Source: Cytophagaceae bacterium (GTDB lineage Bacteria; Bacteroidota; Bacteroidia; Cytophagales; Flexibacteraceae). Taken from it: a stretch of 48,119 nucleotides of DNA. Every line of letters begins with the position of its first letter. The stretch's first letter is position 1. The translations under genes were made by a program, and so were the position numbers. The stretch is from assembly GCA_027485575.1 (NCBI GenBank), contig JAIXQU010000023.1, forward strand, positions 1 to 48,119, given 5' to 3'. Below, in pieces: positions 43,784 through 48,119 of this stretch. Below the pieces are notes generated by a model that was not told where the DNA came from, did no database searches, and was given only the letters and a program-made list of their open reading frames with translations.

Positions 43784-44170
43784 TTATTTGCCCATTTTAG
43801 CCTCTATTGAATGCTGGGTATGTGGCACAGCTCTTAATCTTTCTTTCGGAATTAGCTTGCCTGTAGAAATACAGATTCCATAGGTTCCATTTTTAATTCT
43901 GATTTGCGCAAACTCTAACTGAGCAGTAAATTTTTGCAATCTGGAAGCCATTTGGTTTAAGTGCTCTTTTTCTGCTGTTTCGGCACCGTCTTCCAATGAC
44001 AAGTGACCGCTGCCAGTCAAATCTGTACCTTGATCATTTTTTCGACTGAGGCTTTCCCGTATGTAAGCAAGTTCTTTTTTTGAATTGGAAAGCTTGTCTG
44101 TGATGATTAAATCAAATTCTTTAAGCTCCTCTTCGCTGTATCTTAATTGTGGTTCAAAAGCAGTTGTCAT
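43784..44170 (-). CDS. DksA/TraR-like protein lacking the four zinc cysteines
   Basis: 128 residues: a helical N-terminus and the conserved NGTYGICISTGKLIPKERLR-AVP region of the DksA/TraR C-terminal domain. Only one cysteine is present where the zinc-finger pair would be, the usual state of Bacteroidota members. It probably binds RNA polymerase in its secondary channel and modulates transcription; whether it responds to ppGpp is not shown. A candidate -7 box TAGATTTG lies 34 nt upstream. It starts the scpB transcript. Confidence 0.85.
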   Translation of the reverse strand: MTTAFEPQLRYSEEELKEFDLIITDKLSNSKKELAYIRESLSRKNDQGTDLTGSGHLSLEDGAETAEKEHLNQMASRLQKFTAQLEFAQIRIKNGTYGICISTGKLIPKERLRAVPHTQHSIEAKMGK

Positions 44171-44204
44171 TTGTAATTGTCAAGGTTTTGTCTGAAAAAT
44201 TTCG

Positions 44205-44212
44205 CAAATCTA
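44205..44212 (-). promoter_or_regulatory. Candidate -7 promoter box of the DksA-like gene
   Basis: TAGATTTG on the minus strand is a perfect match to the Bacteroidota TAnnTTTG box and would place the start about 27-31 nt before the ATG. A TTTG sits only 13 nt further upstream, closer than usual for the -33 element. Confidence 0.35.
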
Positions 44213-44351
44213 TAAAAATGCCATTCAAAATTTTATCAATTCTTGTTTTTGAATTTTTAAAATTCTTAACCGTTGTTTAAAAAATGTTTTTAAACCTTTG
44301 CAAAACTATAAAAAATCAGGCCAGCATTACTTTTTTCTAATTTCTAAAAAT

Positions 44352-44582
44352 ATGATTCGTCCTCAAAAAAGACCTCGGGAATCTATGCCTATTTTATTGG
44401 GTTTAAACATTTCAATGGCTTTGGCATACTCATTTTGTGGACTTTTTATTTGGATAAGTCCCTCAGCCGGCAAAATTTTACCACAGGAATACATCAAAGT
44501 AGTTGGATTGGCACTACTCTTGTATGGTTGTTTCAGAGGCTATCGGGCCTATTTGCAATATTCAACAAGAAAAACTCGATAA
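44352..44582 (+). CDS. Small two-segment membrane protein
   Basis: 76 residues from the ATG at 44352 (MIRPQKRPRESMPILLGLN). Two membrane segments: about 13-36 and 49-64 (VVGLALLLYGCFRGYRAYLQ), with a basic C-terminus. It ends 4 nt before the start of the PstS-like gene, so both are probably translated from one message. Similar small proteins next to PstS-like genes occur in Bacteroidota (from memory). Function unknown. Confidence 0.7.
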   Translation: MIRPQKRPRESMPILLGLNISMALAYSFCGLFIWISPSAGKILPQEYIKVVGLALLLYGCFRGYRAYLQYSTRKTR

Positions 44583-44586
44583 GATT

Positions 44587-45567
44587 TTGAAATTTCAAGG
44601 ATTCCTTTTAACACTATTTTGGCTAATGGCTTCCTGCTCAACGGATTCCAAGAAGGCCCCGCTCGATACTGCGGTTAGTGGCACCATTCATATTGCTGTT
44701 GATGAGGCGTTTCTTCCCATCATCGCCACAGAAATCACATCTTTTCAGGGCCACTACCCCAAAGCCCGGATTATTCCACACTATGTGTCAGAAAAAGAAG
44801 CATTCAGACTTTTGATGGCCGATTCAGTTAGGATGGTTGTAAGTGGAAGAGGATTTTCTGATAAAGAAAAGGCTTATTTCAAATCTTTAACGATAACCCC
44901 AAAGTCAATGAAGATAGCAACAGATGCATTGGGCGTGGTTATCAACAAGTCAAATCCCGATTCCCTTTTCACAAAAAAACAAATCATCAATGTTTTAACC
45001 AAGCCTGATTTTGTTTGGAAAGACCTTAGTGGAAAGGGGAAAAATGAAAAACCTGTTCTGATTTTAGACAAGGAAGGAACAAGCAATTACTTTGCTTTAC
45101 TCAAACTACTCAATATAAAAGATGAAGATATCAAGCTAAAAAGGGTGTATGCCGGTGGAGACCGGGAAACCATCAATTATGTAAATCAACATTCGGAATC
45201 GATTGGATTTATGGGTGTTAACTGGATTAGCGATGATGAAGATCCAACCCAAACCCGTTTTAAAAATGGAATCAGTGTAGGTCATCTCATGCCTGACTCT
45301 TTGGCCAATCTTTTGGAAAAAAGCCCTTACAGCACCAATGAGGAATATTATCAACCCCTTCAGGCTTATCTGGCACAGGGTTTTTATCCTTTAATCCGTG
45401 ATGTGATAGTTACCAGCAGAGAAGCCCGGACAGGATTGGCAACTGGTTTTACAGCCTGGCTCGCTGGCGACAAAGGCCAGAGAATTATTCTAAAGGCCGG
45501 ACTATTACCTGCAACAATGCCCATCCGGATTATTAAGCTTAAATCCGACAATGATTTAACAAATTGA
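44587..45567 (+). CDS. PstS-like phosphate-binding-domain lipoprotein
   Basis: 326 residues from TTG at 44587-44589, which gives the lipoprotein signal MKFQGFLLTLFWLMASC (C17). The mature part has the periplasmic binding fold: GTIHIAVDEAFLPIIATEIT, DALGVVINKSNPD, DKEGTSNYFALLKLL and SIGFMGVNWI, as in PstS family proteins. It may bind phosphate or serve another role, since no pst transporter genes are nearby. No ATG gives a signal peptide at the N-terminus. The TPR gene follows after 66 nt. Confidence 0.85.
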   Translation: MKFQGFLLTLFWLMASCSTDSKKAPLDTAVSGTIHIAVDEAFLPIIATEITSFQGHYPKARIIPHYVSEKEAFRLLMADSVRMVVSGRGFSDKEKAYFKSLTITPKSMKIATDALGVVINKSNPDSLFTKKQIINVLTKPDFVWKDLSGKGKNEKPVLILDKEGTSNYFALLKLLNIKDEDIKLKRVYAGGDRETINYVNQHSESIGFMGVNWISDDEDPTQTRFKNGISVGHLMPDSLANLLEKSPYSTNEEYYQPLQAYLAQGFYPLIRDVIVTSREARTGLATGFTAWLAGDKGQRIILKAGLLPATMPIRIIKLKSDNDLTN

Positions 45568-45633
45568 CAAATTGTCACCAAGGTTCTTTTTAGAATTGAA
45601 AAGTCCATCTTAGTTTTGCTTCACTTTAAAACA

Positions 45634-47250
45634 ATGAAAAAAATAAAAATGAATATTAAAAATTCATGGATTACTGCTCTTGCATTATTAACCCTATCCA
45701 GTTTTTCAAAAGCCCAAACCATAGCTGATGGATTGCGGTATTTGGACAATGAGCAATATTTCAATGCATCCAAAACTTTTAAAGGTTTGGTGGCCAGTCA
45801 ACCTACGGCTGCCAACTATTACTATCTGGGAAATTTTTTCCTGAATCTTGAAAGAAGGGATTCGGTTCAGGGGCTGTATGCAGATTCAGCCAAAATGATG
45901 TTTGAAAAAGGAATTCTTATAGATCCAAAGTTTAACCTAAACTATATAGGACTAGGCACTTATGAGGTTTTCAAAGAAAAGCCAGCCCAGGGAAAACTTT
46001 TGATTGACAAAGCCATAAAAGATTCAAAGGGAAAAGATGCAGAGTTGCTATACAGGGCAGCGGAAGCTTATGTAGTTTATCCTTCCAGCGACGCATTAGA
46101 AGCAAACCGACTGCTGGACATGGCCATCAAAATCAATAAAAATAATCCTGATTACTACAACCTGAAGGGTGATGCCTTTATGCTAAAAAATGACGGCTCA
46201 GGTGCGGCCAATAATTATGATGCAGCAAAAAGAATTGCACCCAACTCCGCCAAGGGATACATCAGCTATGGAAATATTTTGATTCGGGCAAAAAGCTATC
46301 AAAAAGCGCTGGAATCTTATCTGGAAGGAATGTCCAAAGACTCATTATATGCACCTGGCTACAGACAATTGGGCGAGTTGTATTATAAAGCAGGAAAATT
46401 TGAAAATGCGATTCAATCGTATAGCAAATACATTAAATTGACTGACCAAAGACCTGAAAATCAATACAGATATGGGGCTTTTCTTTTTCTGGCTAAAAAA
46501 TATGACGAAGCTATTTCTGTTTTGAATGGATTACCAGCAAACTATAAGAATGACTTTCGGTTTCGACTTCTTGCTTACTGTTATGCAGAAAAAATGTCTT
46601 TTACAGAAGGGATGGGCAATATGGAGTCATTCATGTCAAAAGTGGACAGTTCAAAGTACCTACCTTCAGATTATTTCTACTTCGGTAAACTCCTGATCGA
46701 GAGTGGAAAAGATACTTCAAAAGGCTTGCAGGTCATTGCAAAAACCATTGAAAAAGATTCATCGAAACTGACATCTATTGGTGAGTTTGGAAAGCGTTTC
46801 TTTGATGGAAAGCGTTTTAGCCGTGCTGCTGAGGCCTACACACTTGTATTGGAAAAAGGTAAAAAAACCAATCAGGACTACTTTAACCTAGGCAATGCCT
46901 ATTATTTTGGCAAAGAATATGTGAAAGCAGATACAGTTTACAGCCAATTGCTTCGCATTCAACCGCAATCCATTTTGGCAAATCTTTTTAAAGCACGTTG
47001 TATTGGCCTTGAAAAATTAGATCCGGACCAGTCCAAAGGAATTGCAAAACCTTACTATGAAAAGTTTACCATGCTGGTCACACCCGATGCCCAGGAAAAA
47101 TACAAAAAGCAATTGATTGAAGCTTACAGTTATCTGGGTTCTTACTATGCAGTGAGAAAAGATGTTCCTCAGGCGCATTCGGCATGGAACAAAGTCCTGG
47201 CACTGGAACCAGAAAATGCAAAAGCAAAAAACGGACTTCTGATTAAATAA
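45634..47250 (+). CDS. Secreted TPR-repeat protein
   Basis: 538 residues from the ATG at 45634 (MKKIKMNIKNSW), with a signal peptide to about residue 28 (SKAQ). The rest is tetratricopeptide-type repeats along the whole length, for example PNSAKGYISYGNILIRAKSY, YRQLGELYYKAGKFENAIQS and YFNLGNAYYFGKEYVKADTV. Such proteins scaffold periplasmic complexes. It is likely in one transcript with the two genes upstream. Confidence 0.87.
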   Translation: MKKIKMNIKNSWITALALLTLSSFSKAQTIADGLRYLDNEQYFNASKTFKGLVASQPTAANYYYLGNFFLNLERRDSVQGLYADSAKMMFEKGILIDPKFNLNYIGLGTYEVFKEKPAQGKLLIDKAIKDSKGKDAELLYRAAEAYVVYPSSDALEANRLLDMAIKINKNNPDYYNLKGDAFMLKNDGSGAANNYDAAKRIAPNSAKGYISYGNILIRAKSYQKALESYLEGMSKDSLYAPGYRQLGELYYKAGKFENAIQSYSKYIKLTDQRPENQYRYGAFLFLAKKYDEAISVLNGLPANYKNDFRFRLLAYCYAEKMSFTEGMGNMESFMSKVDSSKYLPSDYFYFGKLLIESGKDTSKGLQVIAKTIEKDSSKLTSIGEFGKRFFDGKRFSRAAEAYTLVLEKGKKTNQDYFNLGNAYYFGKEYVKADTVYSQLLRIQPQSILANLFKARCIGLEKLDPDQSKGIAKPYYEKFTMLVTPDAQEKYKKQLIEAYSYLGSYYAVRKDVPQAHSAWNKVLALEPENAKAKNGLLIK

Positions 47251-47262
47251 TTTTTTCGGTCT

Positions 47263-47270
47263 TATTTTTG
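47263..47270 (+). promoter_or_regulatory. Candidate -7 promoter box of sodA
   Basis: TATTTTTG is a perfect TAnnTTTG match, 31 nt before the ATG of the superoxide dismutase gene. No TTTG is present at the expected -33 distance; the region 47236-47242 reads CTTCTGA. Confidence 0.4.
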
Positions 47271-47301
47271 AGACAATTATCAATAAATAAAATAAACAAA
47301 T

Positions 47302-47910
47302 ATGGCTTTTGAATTACCTCCTCTCCCCTATGCAAACAATGCATTGGAGCCGCATTTTGATGCGCAAACCATGGAAATACACCATGACAGGCACCATGCA
47401 GCCTATGTAACCAACTTAAATAATGCACTTGCAACCACACCAACATTGACTGTTAAATCAATAGAAGAATTAATGGTGGATGTGAGCAAATATGGCGCCG
47501 CAGTAAGGAACAATGGTGGGGGCCACTACAATCACTCTCTTTTTTGGAAAATATTGAAACCAAACGGAGGTGGTGAACCTACAGGAAGATTAGGAAAAGA
47601 TATTGCCGCCACTTTTGGAAGTTTTGAAAAATTTAAAGAAGAGTTTGCCAAAGCGGCAGTAAGTCGTTTTGGTTCAGGATGGGCATGGCTGATTGTAACT
47701 GAAGGAAAGCTGGCCATTTCTTCAACGCCAAACCAAGACAATCCGATTATGGATGTAGCTGAAGTTAAAGGAATACCCATTCTTGCACTTGACGTATGGG
47801 AGCATGCCTACTACCTCAAGTATCAGAACAAAAGGGCAGATTATATAGCTGCTTTCTGGAATCTGATAAACTGGGATGAGGCCAATGTGCTCTACGCTGC
47901 AGCAAACTAA
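47302..47910 (+). CDS. sodA: Superoxide dismutase, manganese-type features
   Basis: 202 residues. Metal ligands H27, H78 (NHSLFW), D164 and H168 (DVWEHAYY) are all present. Gly72-74 before HYNHSLFW and Gln145 (TPNQDNP) follow the pattern of manganese enzymes rather than iron ones, where the glutamine comes from the other site; a cambialistic enzyme is still possible. It removes superoxide in the cytoplasm. It has its own promoter candidate and a strong terminator. Confidence 0.96.
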   Translation: MAFELPPLPYANNALEPHFDAQTMEIHHDRHHAAYVTNLNNALATTPTLTVKSIEELMVDVSKYGAAVRNNGGGHYNHSLFWKILKPNGGGEPTGRLGKDIAATFGSFEKFKEEFAKAAVSRFGSGWAWLIVTEGKLAISSTPNQDNPIMDVAEVKGIPILALDVWEHAYYLKYQNKRADYIAAFWNLINWDEANVLYAAAN

Positions 47911-47926
47911 CAAATTATAAAAATAG

Positions 47927-47951
47927 AAAAGCCCTGAAATACAGGGCTTTT
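47927..47951. terminator. Bidirectional Rho-independent terminator
   Basis: AAAAGCCCTG (47927-47936), loop AAATA, and CAGGGCTTTT (47942-47951) form a perfect 10-bp stem. The plus strand continues in T. It serves sodA and also fits the convergent partial gene on the right. Confidence 0.85.
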
Positions 47952-48027
47952 TTTATGCTTTTAGAAAAAGTACCTATCTGATTTACTCTATCCCATCTGC
48001 CCTCCCGACTTGTACCTTTTAGTGCGG

Positions 48028-48119
48028 TCAGCTCAAATCTGCGATATACTTTGCTGCCTTTACTGAAATTTCGGTTCTCATTCTGATTTCTTTGTTGGTG
48101 ATATGATTTAGTATTCTGG
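48028..48119 (-). CDS. C-terminal fragment of an unidentified protein (5' end outside window)
   Basis: The minus strand is open from the window edge to a TGA at 48028-48030. The last residues read RILNHITNKEIRMRTEISVK followed by AAKYIADLS. The balanced amino-acid content looks protein-like and a terminator stands at the right distance, but 29 codons are too few to identify a family. A second frame is open too, so this is tentative. Confidence 0.35.
   Translation of the reverse strand, partial: RILNHITNKEIRMRTEISVKAAKYIADLS

Noticed and set aside
43784-44170. Degraded DksA gene because of missing zinc cysteines
   Set aside because: The frame is intact and loss of the cysteines is usual for Bacteroidota members of the family.
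47243-47446. Minus-strand frame across the sodA promoter
   Set aside because: Overlaps the sodA start and reads as an antisense shadow.
1-48119. CRISPR array, tRNA genes, prophage or integrase
   Set aside because: No regular spaced direct repeats, tRNA cloverleaf or phage-type genes were recognised by reading; a tRNAscan or CRISPR search was not run.

Overview
The window looks like the chromosome of a Bacteroidota bacterium, probably an environmental gliding or polysaccharide-degrading lineage (Cytophagales, Chitinophagales or similar; the rank below phylum is inference). The evidence is a SusC/SusD pair with a FecR anti-sigma factor, type IX secretion sorting domains of both classes (type B at 24188-28192, type A at 40366-43089), a PorP/SprF-like protein, a DksA-like protein without its zinc cysteines, DUF4159 and DUF2452 proteins, an AT-rich base composition, few Shine-Dalgarno sequences, and promoter candidates resembling the Bacteroidota TTTG / TAnnTTTG pattern.

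Layout. (1) 1-700: 5' part of a Y1/IS200-like (RAYT-type) transposase on the minus strand, followed by several small hairpins and a T14 tract. (2) 678-8993: a compact polysaccharide utilisation locus on the plus strand, fecR - susC - susD - PKD lipoprotein - GH16 lipoprotein, closed by a clear terminator. It fits capture and endo-cleavage of a beta-1,3-glucan of laminarin type. (3) 9085-21226: a long minus-strand block of housekeeping genes: ald, tsaE, msrB, a DUF4159 protein, a small HsdR-N/PD-(D/E)XK protein, a penicillin-acylase family protein, wecB, the rnc-fabF-acpP fatty-acid/RNase III cluster, a small membrane ORF, a DUF2452 protein and an rluB-type pseudouridine synthase with an unusually long basic disordered N-terminus. 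(4) 21415-24008: exonuclease/GIY-YIG fusion, yidD and an alpha/beta-hydrolase lipoprotein. (5) 24188-31165: a three-gene surface adhesin cassette (giant CHU_C protein, PorP/SprF-like protein, TPR-PD40-OmpA protein) resembling the sprB/sprF/sprD logic. (6) 31610-36944: surface glycan genes (GT-C-like membrane protein, GT4 glycosyltransferase, Wzx-like flippase, NeuD-like acetyltransferase) with the RNase P RNA gene rnpB in their midst. (7) 36972-43777: Sfp-type phosphopantetheinyl transferase, MlaF-MlaE lipid transporter, coiled-coil lipoprotein, type A T9SS substrate, scpB. (8) 43784-48119: DksA-like protein, a small membrane protein / PstS-like lipoprotein / TPR protein trio, a manganese-type superoxide dismutase and the tail of one more minus-strand gene.

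How the parts work together. The PUL takes up and cuts glucan at the cell surface under possible FecR control. acpP, fabF and the PPTase serve fatty-acid synthesis, although the PPTase lies elsewhere in the window. Mla and YidD maintain the envelope. The T9SS substrates and the PorP/OmpA proteins build the cell surface.

No CRISPR array, tRNA, prophage or recognisable defence system was seen. I do not see a clearly new multi-gene system. The points most worth a second look are the adhesin cassette, the hairpin array beside the RAYT gene, the fecR without an adjacent sigma factor, the low-complexity tail of the pseudouridine synthase, the duplicated PKD lipoprotein and the frequent apparent TTG start codons.
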